Shown here: piece by piece, positions 1 to 13,100 of the stretch
Layout of the letters: each line of letters starts with the position of its first letter
Numbering within the stretch: the stretch's first letter is position 1
NCBI GenBank assembly: GCA_013398955.1
Contig: VWPU01012591.1
Span: forward strand, 1 to 64,000
Length of the DNA: 64,000 nucleotides
Direction: 5' to 3'
Source: Callaeas wilsoni
Taxonomy: Eukaryota > Chordata > Aves > Passeriformes > Callaeidae
The notes under the pieces: model-generated
Seen by the model: only the letters and a program-made list of their open reading frames with translations
Told to the model about the DNA's origin: nothing
Databases searched by the model: none
Position numbers and translations under genes: made by a program

Positions 1-780
1 GCTCCCGCCGCCCCCCGGCCGCGCTCCCGCTCCCCCCGCCGCCCCTTCCCGGTCCCGGCGGCGCTCACACACCGGCACGGATCCGCTCACTGGCTTCCCA
101 TTTCCTCCCGGCGGCGGTGGCACGGCGCGCTCGGCACCGGCGGGGTGCGAGTCTGCCTGTCTGGGTGCGTGTGTCTGCGGTGCGTGTGTGTGTGTGTGTA
201 TGTGTGAGAGAGAGAGAGAGCGCGCCCAGCAGTCCGGGATCGCGTTCCTTTCTTCTTTCTTCCCTCCCAAACGACACAGACAGCGGAGACTTAGGTAGTT
301 GTTTCCACTAGCCCCGATCGGACTGAACTGGATCTGCCTCCAGTCAAAACACTGCGAGACTAAGACAGAAAATTGGCTCCGGTTTCACGCCGTGAGTTGC
401 GGTCCCACCGGAGCCAAGCACAACATCGGCGGAGCGGGCGGAATATTAAGCAGGAGCGGGGACTCCGGGGCCAGCGCCGGGCTGCGAGCTGCCTCCTGCC
501 GCGCCAGCGGGCGAGAGGGGAGGGGAGCAGGGGGGGAAGGCGGCAAACTTTCTGCGAGGGGCGAGGGATGAGTTCATAGTCACCTACTTCTTGGCAAAGG
601 AGCGCGGAACAATGCGCCCAGACACGGCCCGGCCCCTCCCTCTCCTTCCTCCTCCTCTCTCTAAGAAAGCGGGATGTAGTTTCCCCTCGGCGCAGCCCTC
701 CCAGAGGAAGACGACGGCCCGAGCAGGCGGCGGGAAGGAGGGGCTGCAGGTGGGCAGGTGGAATTTCAGCAATTGTTTGT
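1..780. promoter_or_regulatory. CpG island, probable SERTAD4 promoter and non-coding first exon (minus), possibly bidirectional
   Basis: The sequence is strongly GC-rich and full of CpG, in sharp contrast to the AT-rich DNA that follows, which is the signature of a vertebrate CpG-island promoter. Known gene order in human is SYT14 then SERTAD4, both in the same direction, with an antisense RNA starting head to head with SERTAD4. SYT14 here runs right to left, so the next promoter to its left fits SERTAD4 reading off the left edge. On the minus strand an acceptable splice donor (CCA|GTGAGC) has its last exon base at 91, and on the plus strand CAG|GTGGGC lies at 747-755. No SERTAD4 protein sequence is visible, which fits a non-coding first exon. 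The island is seen directly; the gene assignment is inferred from synteny. Confidence 0.6.
184..220. repeat. (GT)n followed by (GA)n microsatellite
   Basis: A GT-rich run with one TA interruption passes directly into a GA run inside the CpG island. It could sit in the 5' untranslated part of whichever transcript starts here. The short open frames across it are low-complexity translations, not genes. Confidence 0.9.
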
Positions 781-2340
781 GTTAGCAGCTGAGCGCTCTC
801 GAACAAGAGAAAAAAATAAACCGCAGCAGAAGAGAGAGGAAAAATAAATCGTTCACATCTGCCAGTTGTTTTCTTAAATCCTAGCACAAGGCTGCTACTT
901 TATTAAGAAACGGCTTCCAGCGTGCACTCTTGGATGCCTGCGTGCATGGATCTGCCCTGCCTCCTCACCGGGGCAAAAACGGGAGCTGAAGGGACAGGCA
1001 GCTGAGGTCCCCGTGCAGTTTGCCTCCGTAAAGGCCACCAGCCTCACTGCAGTCGGACTGACAGGTGCCTAAACCCCTTCCTCAGAGCCAATTTACTGCT
1101 AATGAACTGCATATAGCCCTCAGCCATTTTCTTGCAGTAGCCCCTTAATGCCATCTTGCTTTTCTTGGACCAAGAAATGACATAGGGAATGGCAAGCCAC
1201 TGGACTGGCCGGTTGAAAGTTACCCCTGACATGGACAATAAATATTATTTATTCCCCACATCTGTTCTTACCAGCTGAGTACCAACACATGGAAGGAGTG
1301 GTCAAAACAAGTGAGTCAGCCTGCTGACCTAACAGCAGGGCCAAGAAGTGACCCAAGAACCAGCTAAAAAGTCATATATTTTGTGTCTGAAAAGATTACA
1401 CCATCATTAGAAAGCAGCAATGGACTCTTCTCATTAATCCACATGGAGGAATCATTCACAGGGGCACATCAATCTTTTCGCATTGGCAAGATGTCAACAC
1501 TCAGTGTTTGTCCTGAGAGAATAAAGGTTGGAAGAAATGGCTCCTTCTGGAAGTCAGGATTTCTTTGCTCATAATGAATTCAGCATCTCTTTGTAAATCT
1601 TTTTTTTTTTTAATGAGAATTGGAGATTTCAAGTCTGCATCTTTTTCTCACCATATTTCAATACAAATAGGTCTTTCTAAGCTCAAGCAGAAACATGCAG
1701 GAAGGAAGGAAGGAAGCGTTGGGATGCCTTCTGCACTGTGCTGCTAATTTATCTTGAAAAACTAAGTTCTCTGGACAGCCACGAAAGTAAATGAACTGCT
1801 TCTGCTATGTACAACATGCAGAATTAATAGAGGCAGGCCAGTTCACTTCCATAAACAGCTACTGTCCATGCACATTTTCCATGTTTCCAAACTGTATAAA
1901 AACAAGGCATAAATAATGTAGCTTCTCTGGGAGAAAAAAAGCCCAGTCACCAGAAAACCAAGCCCCAAATGAAGCTTGTAGGTTTCAGCATGTGTTACAA
2001 AGATTTAGAGGTGGCTCTCAGCTACAAAATAAGTCCTATTTTGTTGCACAGGAATTGCTTCATCATACAGAAGCTGAGAACCAAGTTTTTAAAAGGGCTC
2101 GTGACTCTGGGCATGCTATTTGTTCCCCTTGGATGTTCAGAAGCACTGATTTCCAGCTGCTGCGAGTGGGAAGAGAGCTGCAAGCACCCAGCACATGGGA
2201 AACGTCGGCCTTCTTGAAGGTGAAGTTGGACGCGGCAGAACTGTAAGCCAGTGTTTACTGAGAAAGCGCTACAGGACCTCTGGCATTGCTCCTGAAGAGC
2301 CAGCCTACTGTTTTCCCCCATTAAGGGTGGCAAAATCCAT
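781..2340. other. Intergenic flank of the CpG island
   Basis: The GC content falls away after about 780. The sequence has no long open frame with protein-like composition. A short (GGAA)n run lies near 1701-1716 and a T-rich run near 1599-1611. Nothing else was recognised. Confidence 0.5.
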
Positions 2341-2344
2341 TCCT

Positions 2345-2436
2345 GAGTATCTTGCCAGAAGTCACACAGCAAATCAGTGTCAGCACCAGAAATAGAACCA
2401 GATCTCATCATCCTCCAGCCGTAAGCCCGACCCATT
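2345..2436 (+). repeat. MIR-type SINE fragment
   Basis: The stretch reads like the second half of a MIR: a degraded 'cttgcc.gaagtcacacagc' core, then a stretch corresponding to the 'agtgg-cagagccaggat-tgaacc' part, then the C-rich end. It is diverged, as expected for an old amniote SINE. The call is made by eye against the remembered consensus. Confidence 0.6.
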
Positions 2437-5400
2437 TATATTACATTATCTTATGCAATGAAGGGATTTCATCCAAAATCCCGTTGGTTTCAATGAGACT
2501 TTGCAGAACAGCACATACATCGTTACATTTCCATTAGCGCCTCTGGAAATAAAGGATGAAAGATGTACATTTGAGCATACAATACATTTACTGTACAAAA
2601 TTACAGCAAAAGGTTGACACTTAGGGCTGGATTCAATTTTGAAAAATTCATTTGGAAGCCTTGTGTGGGCTTCAGTGGCATGGAAGCCAGGCACAGTTTT
2701 TTATTGAACCCAGCCCTCCATCCTTAGGCTACCACAATTTTTCCATTTTGTCAGCCAAATGCATTCAGTGTGAGGACACCCGGAGGCATCTACAGCAGCC
2801 TGAAGGTTAAAATGTCAAACTTTTTCCGTATGCAGTTTCACACAGTAAGACTACTATACATTGCCGTGCTACTCCATTTGCTGGGGTTTTCACTCCCTAT
2901 TCCTCCAGAGCCATTATGATGTTAATGAGAGAACTGTAATGATGCCATTCACATTACAAAAAGCCTGATGCGATGTCAGAGAAAGGGGCTTTTTATACAG
3001 TTCCAGAATGCCTCTAAAAACCCAAACTTAAATATAAAATGCCCATGACTATAAAGCTGCACATCTCACTGGGACCAATAAAAACAAGGGAATAGACTTA
3101 AGATGGCTATTCCTTGTTTACCCCCGGGTTTGTACCCAAGTACTGCGGCAAGTTCAGTCTTTACCATATAGCGCAGAGCATTTCCATTGCATAACAACAT
3201 GACTTGAGAGAATAGCATTTCTTAGCTGTGCTATACCATTGTTAACATCTGGACTGCAGTGCTTAGAAAACAAAATTGCCACCGTTTTTGTAGTTGTTAC
3301 CTTTCTGGCATTTCAGAAAATTTACAATGCAGAAGCAATCAAGAATCCCACTGCACACAGCCTGTGCAGATCCACTGTCTAAGGAAGCAATGACAGCTGG
3401 CGAGAGGAAGGGGAAAAGCACACATACCCTACTGATGTACCTCCCTTAAGAAAAAAAACTGACTGTATCACCTGTAAACTAGCCCAGGCTAAACTCATTG
3501 TAAACTATCTGCTCTTTATGGTTGATGCAACAAAGTTTGGTGCCACCAACTTAGCTGAGGGAGGCAGGGCACCCTGCGGACAAGAGCGTCATGGAAAAGG
3601 GCATAAAGGCTCCCCTGGGAGCAGCAGATAAAGGCATGAGGATGCCAGCACCACTGGCAAAGAGAGCAGAGCCATGCTGTAGACACAATGGTGGAGTGAT
3701 GACAGCTATGGCAGAACTGTGACAACCTCACATGGGAAAATAAAAGACTAGATGAAGGCAAATAAGGAGGACAGGCAGGAGGTGGTTTGACTCTGACCAC
3801 AGCAGCGGACAGGGAAGAGGATGTTGGGAGCTTGTGTTTAAATAGATCAAACTGGCTGATATGTCACAGTTTCAAGGAGGAGGAAGTTACAAACAGACGT
3901 GGGAGATAATGAGGGCCTTGATTAAAATGTTTATTGTTTGGATAGATATGTATGGAGTTGTAGTAATGTTATGAATGAAGCAGTGGAAATGCTGGGGACA
4001 CCTAATTGCAGCACACTGGGGCAGCACACTGGGGCAGCCCAGTCACAGGAAATGAAAGCAAAGGATCAAAGACAGTCCCTGCACTCAGGGCTCTGGAGGC
4101 AAGCTGAGCAGCAAGGCTGCAAGAAGTGGAAAAGCCTCTAGAACTGGTCATGATGGATTTAAATTGAAAACTGGACTTCCAAGAGACAGCCCATGGTTGA
4201 AAGCAGACAGGGAGACTTCTTCCTTCTCTTATTGATGTAAGATAGCTGAGGAGAACTGCATCATGCCAGTGCAGAGCAGTCCCCGGTCTGTGGTGAGGGA
4301 GAGTCATCAAGCCAGAGTCATCAGAGAGGCAGTAGGGGGAAGAGGGGAATGAGGACAGGTGCAGCGAGAGGGTCTGGGCCCCAGGCAACGATGATTTTCT
4401 GTTTCCTCAGCTGTACCTCTACCAGAAATGTATATAACACCATCTAACAGAAGCAGGATCCCAGGGTGAAATGAAAGGGTTAAGGCTGGCTGAAACAGCT
4501 AGACTGGAAGAACAACAGGTCTGTGTGCCAATAAGGTCAATTCAGCTTTTCATCCTTCGGAGGTATAGATAAACTATAGACCTGCCAAGTCTAGTGTTTT
4601 TCACTGTATTTCTTGGCCCTTACTTCAGGGATTTTCAAGGAATCCACTGTTTTTTCCTTTTGCTTTCTTTTTTTTTCCCCCTCCTCTTCTTTTTCTAGAG
4701 CTGGACTTACTGTTTGCTGGAAAAGGAATTAACTTGAAATAAGAAATTGATTTCAGTGTCAAGATACAGCCCTTCCATGAAAGTTTTTCAAAGGTATCTT
4801 CACTTAACTTCCGCCCTAATTTAGATTATACAACTCCAGATGCTTAAGCGTCTCTTTCTCAAGACAGCATTCAAAGCAAATATTTCTCTAACTTTTCTAA
4901 TTCTCACATGCTAGTTTTTTTACTTCACATACTTTTCAGCTCAATTGTTCCCAGAAAGACTTTATGGAGTTACTCTGGACCAGTATGTCAGAGTCCCCTG
5001 GGTTTCAGTTGAAAAAAAGATTTAGAAGAAAATATCCTTTCGGATTCTTAACACTTGTGCTTTCTCCTGCTTCTGGTTTCTATGAGGCAGAACTAGAGAA
5101 AGTTTCTGTTCTGACAGAAAAGATGTTTCCTGTCTTATTCCTTTGTAGGTATATGTCACCTCTCAGAACTCTCGGTAGCCAATATGCAATGAACTCTTAA
5201 ATGCTGGTTCTAACAGTTAAAGTTTTCCCCATAATTTATGCAAATATATGAAAACGCAAGCAAAATTGCAATTTATTTTGCCACAGGGCTCTGGCAGATA
5301 TGAGACAAGGTGCCATCACATTTACTGCAGCCATCTCCCTAAGGCTGCTTTGCCTGCCTGGTCTGGGAGAACAATAAAGCCCCATGGTATTCATTTCAGT

Positions 5401-6209
5401 AAGCATAAATATTTTTTCCAGTGTTCTTAGCCAAAATGTCTCATATGCTCTCTGCCTCCACCCTGCTGGTGGCTGCGTGGCCTTGCTCGACATAAAAAAC
5501 TCTGTCCAGGATCCTCTTAGCTCAGTGGGGGTTTAGTTTTCAAAATGCTTCAGTATCCTGAGGGCAAAAGGTGCTCCTCTTGCTGTAAACTGTAACCGAC
5601 AGCATTTCTGATTAGTTAACCTTTGTGAGGGGTTTTAACACTGAATAGGTGCTCAGTGTTATTATTGGGACTGAAGTCAGAGAGAAAAAGGAGTCCCAGT
5701 AGTCAGGCGGGGCTGAGAAATAGCAAAGCCCTGCTGTTACATAAGGAGACTTCCCAAATCACCAGGCAGTTCTCATCACTTGTTCTGGAAGAGAGGTACC
5801 AATTAAAACTGCTTCCCCACTTAACTTTCACTCCGGTGCACAGCACATGCATGTCACTGGCACCGTAAACGAGATGGTTTATGGAGTTAATTATATTGCA
5901 TTCTTCACTTTTTGCCTGCTGAAGAAAGTAAACAAAACAAACACAAAAGTGTTTTGGAACAAAGAGCGAGTTGTCTCCCACTTTGCTGTGTGCTACTTTC
6001 CACGAAGAATGAGAGCTATTATTATTCTTTTACAAGTTTCCTTCTAAGGGAAATAAACACCAAAGGTAGGATTCCAAGGAAATGACTCACAAATATTGGC
6101 AACAGGCTCTGAAAATTGGATCCAGTCTTCACAAAAGCCTTTAGCAGAATACTAAACCCTCTTATTGCAAAATAAACTTTTCCCAGATGAGCTCCACATC
6201 AGCTCTGCG
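2437..6209. other. Intergenic, no gene seen
   Basis: Only short, unrelated open frames occur on either strand, none with a recognisable domain. The stretch includes a small 13-bp tandem repeat near 4008 and a poly(T)/poly(C) run near 4668-4682. It lies between the inferred SERTAD4 promoter and the end of SYT14. Confidence 0.5.
4008..4038. repeat. 13-bp tandem repeat, about 2.4 copies
   Basis: The unit GCAGCACACTGGG occurs twice perfectly (4008-4020 and 4021-4033), followed by a partial third copy. It is a simple local duplication with no evident function. Confidence 0.9.
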
Positions 6210-6262
6210 AGTGTGTGAGAGTGTGTGTGTGAGTGTGTGTTTGAGTGTGTGTGTGTGTGTGT
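6210..6262. repeat. (GT)n microsatellite
   Basis: An interrupted GTGTGAG/GTGTGT run, ending in an uninterrupted GT tract at 6246-6262. It lies just left of a small GC-rich island. Confidence 0.95.
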
Positions 6263-6379
6263 CAGCACTTGGAGACAGGAACAGAACCCATTTCTCACAT
6301 CTCCCCTTCTTCCCTCTGGGGCACCGCTGCTGATGCCATTTTTAGCTGGAAGCTGGAAATCTTTAATAACCGACTGAGT

Positions 6380-6500
6380 CATCCTCGGGAGAGGGAGGGA
6401 GAGGGATGTGCCTCACCTTGCCGAGCAGCAGGCTGCCCGCCGGCCGTTCCCACCCAGAGACCCCCGGCAGAGAGGGCCGGGCAGACGATCTCCTACAAGC
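6380..6500. promoter_or_regulatory. Small GC- and CpG-rich island, candidate alternative promoter or exon
   Basis: A cluster of CpG dinucleotides (around GCCCGCCGGCCGTTCC at 6435-6450) stands out from AT-rich surroundings. On the minus strand the island is followed by GGCAAG|GTGAGG, a good splice-donor match with its G at 6417, which would suit an alternative 5' exon of the gene on the left. The sequence shows only composition and motif; promoter activity is inferred. Confidence 0.35.
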
Positions 6501-6559
6501 CAATCTACAAGAACTGGCAGGAACCTTTATCCTGCAGCTGTAAAAATGAAGGGCAGAGC

Positions 6560-7700
6560 AGAGAAGGGATTTTTTTTTTTTTTTAATCCCCTGACATTGA
6601 ATCGAATTCAGCAGGGCAAGATCAGCCTCTAATAATCTGTTTTCAGTCACTGAGTTAGCCTTTCAGATGTGCAGAAGGTAACCATGCACCGTGACTCATA
6701 TTTTATTTCTTAATCAGGAATCCCAGGAACCAGGAATGCAGACACTGAAAAATCAGACAGCTGAGCAAAATCAGTGCGGCAGGATTACCATCTGCAAACA
6801 GAACAATCTACTTTGCATATTTATTTCTCAGCTGTTTAAAATTTTGAATCATAAATGCATATTCTGTATCACTTGTAATGCATACAGTCTAAATCGCTCG
6901 CACTCGCTCATGTTGGTTTGGGGGGTTTGTTTGTTTGTTTTGTTTTTGACGATTTAAATCTGGTTAGACAAGAGCAACAGAAATTGCAAACCTTACACAG
7001 AATTCCTTTGTTGCTTGGTTCTACTTAGACAAGCCTATTAAATGAAAGAAGCTGGTCCCCTCATTCATTTCCTTTGCAAATTCCTATTTAGCCACTCCAA
7101 ATCAAGATGAAACAAATGGTGATGCTGTTCCAGAGTCAGATTTTTTTTTTTTTTTTTTTTCAGAAAGTCCCTTTACAGTGTGCCTGAAAGCAACTGGCAG
7201 CCAAGTACCTACTTAAGACTCTAAAGGTTGCATTAGTGGAAGTTTTGCGTCTGGTTCAAGGCATTGCCAGGTAGTTTCTAAAGCCTGCAATTCACTAAGT
7301 GTCCAACAGAAACAGCTTCCAACAGGACCTCTAAGTAAAGAACGATGTTTATATAGACTGTCTGAGACATTTGAATTGTGCTGAACTCCAGCCATTGCTC
7401 AACCAGTTATAACCAGCTGTCAGGGTTGGGAAGGAAACCAGGATAAACCAGTGTGGTGTCGCCTTCCCGAATCTGCTGGCAGGGTGGCACAGCAGGCTGG
7501 GAGGTAGGAGCTGCTCGGACCCCACCTCACTGCAGTGTTAGTGGGTGAATTTTAATATTCATCATTGCAAGGCTGCTCATTTTAGTGACAGAAAGGAGGG
7601 ATCAGCTGGGAAGTGGCGGCTGCTGCAGGGAAGGCAATGCAGAGGGATAAAGCCAAGCACATGATAGAAAGCATTTAGAGATCCACAAGTCAAAATTCAC
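6560..7700. other. Intergenic, no gene seen
   Basis: AT-rich sequence with a T tract at 6571-6584, a (GTTT)n-like run near 6927-6946 and a second T tract at 7141-7160. There is no coding signal on either strand. Confidence 0.5.
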
Positions 7701-10700
7701 TGTAATCACTTTGGCTACCCCCTTTCCCAGCCTTTTGTTGTGCTCAGCTTTTTCTGCTTTCCGGAATCCTCCTGAAGCAGCCAGAGCAGCCCCAGCCACA
7801 AGAGGCTGGCCAGAATCCAATCCTGCTCAGGCACCACTGCTTCTACCCCTCTATGTTCTGTTTTTCCCTGGACAAGGGAAAATAGCCCTGATCGTCTGCC
7901 TGGGTTGAGGCATCTGCAGGGAACACCTTCCAGGAATGACTCTCACACATTTTGTAAAGATTAGGCACAATAAGTTTAGTAACAGGATAAAAATCTCCCA
8001 GCCACAACAATGTGGCACAACTGCAGTGAGGATCTGGAAAGGAAAGAGAATGGAGAGAGCCCACCTTGCTATGGGACATGGGGGGTTGATTTAAAAGCAT
8101 ATTTTAAAATGTTTTCATTCCATAGTAAATACTTGCAATACCCATAAAATGCCTTAGAAAAAGAGAAATGTCTAAGTAACGAAAAGATTATAAAATTGTT
8201 ATACCAGTGCTCTTGAGTATCCATTTTTTATGCACAATGTAGCTCATGAGGCAACCAGGCAGCACACATGACCTGTAATCAGCAGGAGATGCTTTTGGCA
8301 GGGATGGATTAGTCATTCACCCTTGTGCTCTGCTGACGTCTCCTCAGAGAAAGGCTTTCTGGAGTAGCCTCACAAGCTACAGTGTTAAGAGAACATATAA
8401 AATTTTGATGCAGAACTTCATATTTGACTGAATTTTAATTTTTTTAGAATTTCAGCATTCGGGTCAAATCTTACTTACATGACTTTGCCTATTCATTTCT
8501 CAATCTCCTTGCCAGTGTCCCTGTTTTCACACTTCAACTTTTACGACCTAAGAGCAAGCAAAAAAAGAGCAATTTAATCAAAAGATAACAGGCTTTTTTA
8601 ATGTTTCAATTTATAATGCAGACCCAAAAATACTAAGTTTTTAAAAAATCAAGCATTTTAAATTCAGTTTTGAATTTAAGTCCAATGTATTGATTTAATT
8701 GCTAAGGGAAAAGTAATCTCTAAATATTTATATCATATGAAATAATTACACAACCACTGTCCTTGGACAGATAACATTCTGCTAAGATCTGCATTCAATT
8801 ATTTAGCTGGTGCTAGAGAAAGTGATTATTCCTTTTACTTGAGCAGTAGCTTAAAAAAACTTGAAGCTGTTCTGAGAATTAATTTTCAATTAGAGAACTG
8901 TTTTGAGGCATGTGTCCTCATGGAGGCTGGGAATCGTAGCTCTCTGCTCCACACCAGCGGTTCTTCCTCCAGCACTCACAGTTGGTCTTTGTTAACACTT
9001 CATTTTTCAGGAGTGCTTTTACTGCCATGAGCAGGGACTGTTTATAAGGACAGTGCAGTCCAATGTGGACGACACTCCCAGGGACCAGGAAGAACCAGGT
9101 GTCCTGGCAGAGTCTCCAGTGCATGCTCTGGGCAGGAAGTGCAGATCCAGGTGTGTGTGGAGAAGGGGAACACATGGGTGTGCTCCAGCTGGAGCGACCC
9201 AGCTCCCTGCAGGAAATTCCCCCTGCTCTACACGGGTGAAAGGAGTGCAGGAAGCCAAGTGCTGGGCCCCGCACTGAGGAAGAGGATTTACTTTCTTCTG
9301 TCCCAGACCTGGATAGTCTCCAATGTCCAGAAAGGAAGACAGTGTTATGTGTGGGAGGGACAGCATTTTCAGAGCAGGATCTGGTGCAATGGCAATTACC
9401 CAAAGCTGTTCCTGCTTGCCTGCTCCAAAACCTCCTAACAGCTCCTGCACAGCTGTGTCAACCCTCTTGTTTATCCACATGGTGTGTCCTGGACTATGTC
9501 TAAGCTCCAGGGACTGGGAGATGCCTAAGCTAAGTCCTGTGAAGTTTTCTCACTGCTATGAGTAATGGCTAGGGACAGGCAATTGCTTTGGTTTAAACAG
9601 ACCTGTGCAGCAATACTCATGGTTTCAATATGCACTACTCCCCAAAATTAAAAGAAAAAAACACAGAAAAAAGAAGATATGGAGAAGCAGTTGTGTATTC
9701 CTTTATATTTTCAAGGTTTGTGCAGTATATTGATACTCACTCCAGTGTCCATATCCACGTTCACCTACATCTGCAGCAGCAACAGCAAAGACACTCTGTG
9801 TCCAGTCCTTCTCGAGCATGCACTCTGGAGCAGAACAGCAACTCTTTTTTTTGCTAAAAGGAGAGAGATTTTTAAACTTCAGTATCAGTTCATCCATCAA
9901 ACCACCAAGAAAAACTGAATAATGATCAGCTTCAGTTCAATTATTCAGTTGAATCACTTTTGTCATTGCAATGAAATTGCAATATGAACTCTAAAATAAA
10001 ATTTAGATCTCATTTTAAATCTCTGAAGTATTTTTTGGCTCCAGCTTAGCTGCTGTTCCATGATAATGAATCAAAGATTCTTTTCCTTCCCATGTCTACT
10101 TCTTCTTGACACATTCCTGCTCACCATCCCTCTCAGTTACACATGCTCTCTGCTTTTCACAAAAGGAGGAAAAGACTTTCCTCTCTCTGCTTCCAAGGGC
10201 CAGACAGTGCCAGCCCAGCTCTCATTGAGCAGTTCCTCAAGCTCACCTCCCTCCATGAATAGTTTCACTGAGCACAGTGGGACTGCTCAGCCCAAATAAA
10301 GCTGGCACAACCTGGCCTCCAGAAGAAAGATCCAACCAGTCCAAAGACAAAAACAAGCTCGCAGCAACGGTGCAGGGCACAGCGCCCAAAGGCACCAGCC
10401 CAACTTGGGGACAGCCAGAAGAAGGTGCCAAGTTTCTGTAACATCCCAGGAGAAGTTTGCACAAGGTTACCAGAGGACTCGGCAGAGCTCTAAGGGAGAT
10501 TCTCTGGCAATTCTGTTCTCGGGCAACTTATTATTATGAGCCTGGGAAATACATCCTAGTTGTCTTTAATAGGAATGCATCACAACCTCTGAAGGATTTA
10601 TCATCTTACAAGAGAAATCCCAACAGCTAAAAATCTGGATGCTGAGAAATGTACCATTCAATTACAAAGCAAATTATATGGGTCTCCTGTGTGTGGTTCT

Positions 10701-11458
10701 GCTCTCAAAAAACATCAGCAGCTTCCTACTACTTTACAGCCATGAGAGTAATTCCTTTACTTAGAGAAGCACACAGTAAATCAGAAGTAAAAGGTCCTCA
10801 CGAAAAACATCTCAGCAGCAATTCCAGATCTGAGGGGCACAAAAGGAGTTAAAAGCCAGCAGAGCATAGCCAACAGTTGAGAAATAAGTTGGTAGAAGTT
10901 ATTCTGGGAGCCAGTGGGTCACAGTAAGTTAAACTGTATACTATGTTTGTTGTCTGAAATTATTCCAAAAGCAAAATTTTTCCAAGAGAGAAGGATAAAT
11001 ATCCTGGAATAATCCAAACCAAAACTCAAATAGAAAAGGAAGAATAATATTTCACTGGATTCCAGGTCCATGTCATCTTAAAGGAATTAACCACTTGCCC
11101 AGGTTTTGCTATCTATTTGTTTCTAAGGACTGAGACTGGAGAGGAAAGCATTAGGGGAATGCAGGGAATCTCAGACAGGGCACTAAAATTGAGTTACTTA
11201 CTCAGTTTACATACCGTGTATGTTTTAAAATAAAGTTGATTTTACCTTCCAAAATCTAATCCCCCTAATACGGAACAAATACTGTGTTTCAAAGTATGCT
11301 TGTACAAAGGAAGTACTACTTTAATAGAAGCCCAAAGTTAAATATATAAATTTTAATGCAGATTTTGGAATTGAGGTTCACTCTCAGGCCCACTATGCTC
11401 TGTAGCAGGGCACTGGTTGGCCTAAGTATGATTCACCCAGTACCACTTGAGCCATTCC

Positions 11459-11478
11459 ACACACACACACACACACAC
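11459..11478. repeat. (CA)n microsatellite
   Basis: An uninterrupted CA run of ten units in intergenic sequence. Confidence 0.95.
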
Positions 11479-13056
11479 CCGTGTAAATGTTACAGCTTGT
11501 AACAATTCCAGAATTCCTGGAGATACTTGGTACCTCAGGTCCTTCTCCGTCAGTGTGCTAGGAACTACACACCCTCTATGAGCTTTAAATGAAAAGTAAA
11601 TGCTTACTTAAAGAAGGTACAAATAAACCATTATCTCTGCTAGTTTAGCAAGAATTTGGCTTTAACAGGTAGTGTTAGGAAATCACTGCTGCTCCGGGGG
11701 CTGTCCTGATGCAAGGCAGCATAATGCCTCTGCATTTCAAGTCCCATACTGAAGAATTTAAGCACCCATATAAAGTTGGATTTGCATATTTTTTTAATCT
11801 CTGAAGTAAATACCTTCATAGGCATTTTAAAGGCTGTTGCTTTTAAAGGGACTTCTCTGATTCAGCTGATAAAGTATCCTGCACTAAGGGTGGTTTAAAA
11901 TAACAAAATGCAACACCCCCCTGTGCACACAGTAACTTATATTTGGGCTTTAGCTGGCTGACACAATTCTTTTCACCCAGAGAGCTTCAAAGGCAAACAA
12001 TTCTAGTATCTGTAAGGCATCGATTTTCCCTCAGGTTTAGGCTGCCAAGGACTCTTCCAGTCACGCCCCTTTTTCCAACCATCAGCTATATTTAGAAATA
12101 AATATGTGTAAGAAATCCAGAAAAACTTATGGATATGGAAATACCCATCTATGGAAAACAGCAAGTCTGGAGACCTTCTTCTCGTTCAGCCTAACTGAAG
12201 GGCTTAATAAATTTGATTGAAATTATTCTGCAAACCAGCAGGATTTTTGAGACTAAAAAACAGGGAAGAAATCTCCACCTTAGTTGAATCTAATGTAAGT
12301 CAATTCAAGTTAGTTAAGGATTTCTTTACTTGCTTAGTGGTTATTTCCCAGTACTGATATGAGGGTTATTACTAAAATACATGGGCCAGCTACTCCTCCT
12401 ACAGGTCAGCACACTGAGAACTTTGTTGGTAAGAAAATGGCTCTGGTGTTTCAGAAGGTGGCATATTTTTTTCAATGCCCCAGCCTGATTACAGGCACCG
12501 AATTATTTCTGGAGGCAAACCAGCATTTTCTGCTGCCCCGTGCAGAAGAGAAGAAACCGTGATCTCAATTGTTTGTATTCATTAAAGATCCTCTAACACC
12601 TTTCATAACAGTAGGTTCTTTAACCTCAAGGCTTTGGCCAAATTCCAACTCAATTACTGCCTACCTGAAAATTCTCCCATTAAATTAGGATTGATGGATT
12701 TGTCTCATCCCTTAAACTGGTGAGCAGCAGTGGCTTGAACTGCAAAGAGCTTTCTAGGCTCCATCTTCAAAATGGCTGATTTCAGGGTTAGGTTAGGAAC
12801 ATCAATACACTCACCTGACTCAGGACTATATACCAAAATTAGTATTTGTTAACATTTCAAAAGGACATTAATTAATTAATTAAAGTAAAAAGCACAGCTC
12901 CACACTGTATTGAAAAAACAAACCAGAAAAGATCATGTGCAATAAACTTGCTGAGAAATCCACTGACAAATGGAGTTAGTGGATACAAGTGAAGGCTGAA
13001 GATCTAACTGCAGACCACCATGACATGTTAACATTATTTCAGATCCACTCCTAATA

Positions 13057-13100
13057 ATAAATAAAACATAAATAAAAATAATAAAACATAAATAAAAACA
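13057..13100. repeat. A-rich imperfect tandem repeat
   Basis: Two near-identical copies of an AATAAAACATAAATAAAAA-like unit lie side by side. It is low-complexity sequence. Confidence 0.75.

Noticed and set aside
117..887. Several overlapping open frames of 60-175 residues in the CpG island
   Set aside because: GC-rich DNA has few stop codons, the frames overlap on both strands, and the products are Arg/Ser/Pro-rich with microsatellite translations.
8918..9480. Overlapping 150-160 residue open frames on the minus strand
   Set aside because: Several frames on both strands are open at once, no domain is recognised and no splice or promoter context supports a gene.
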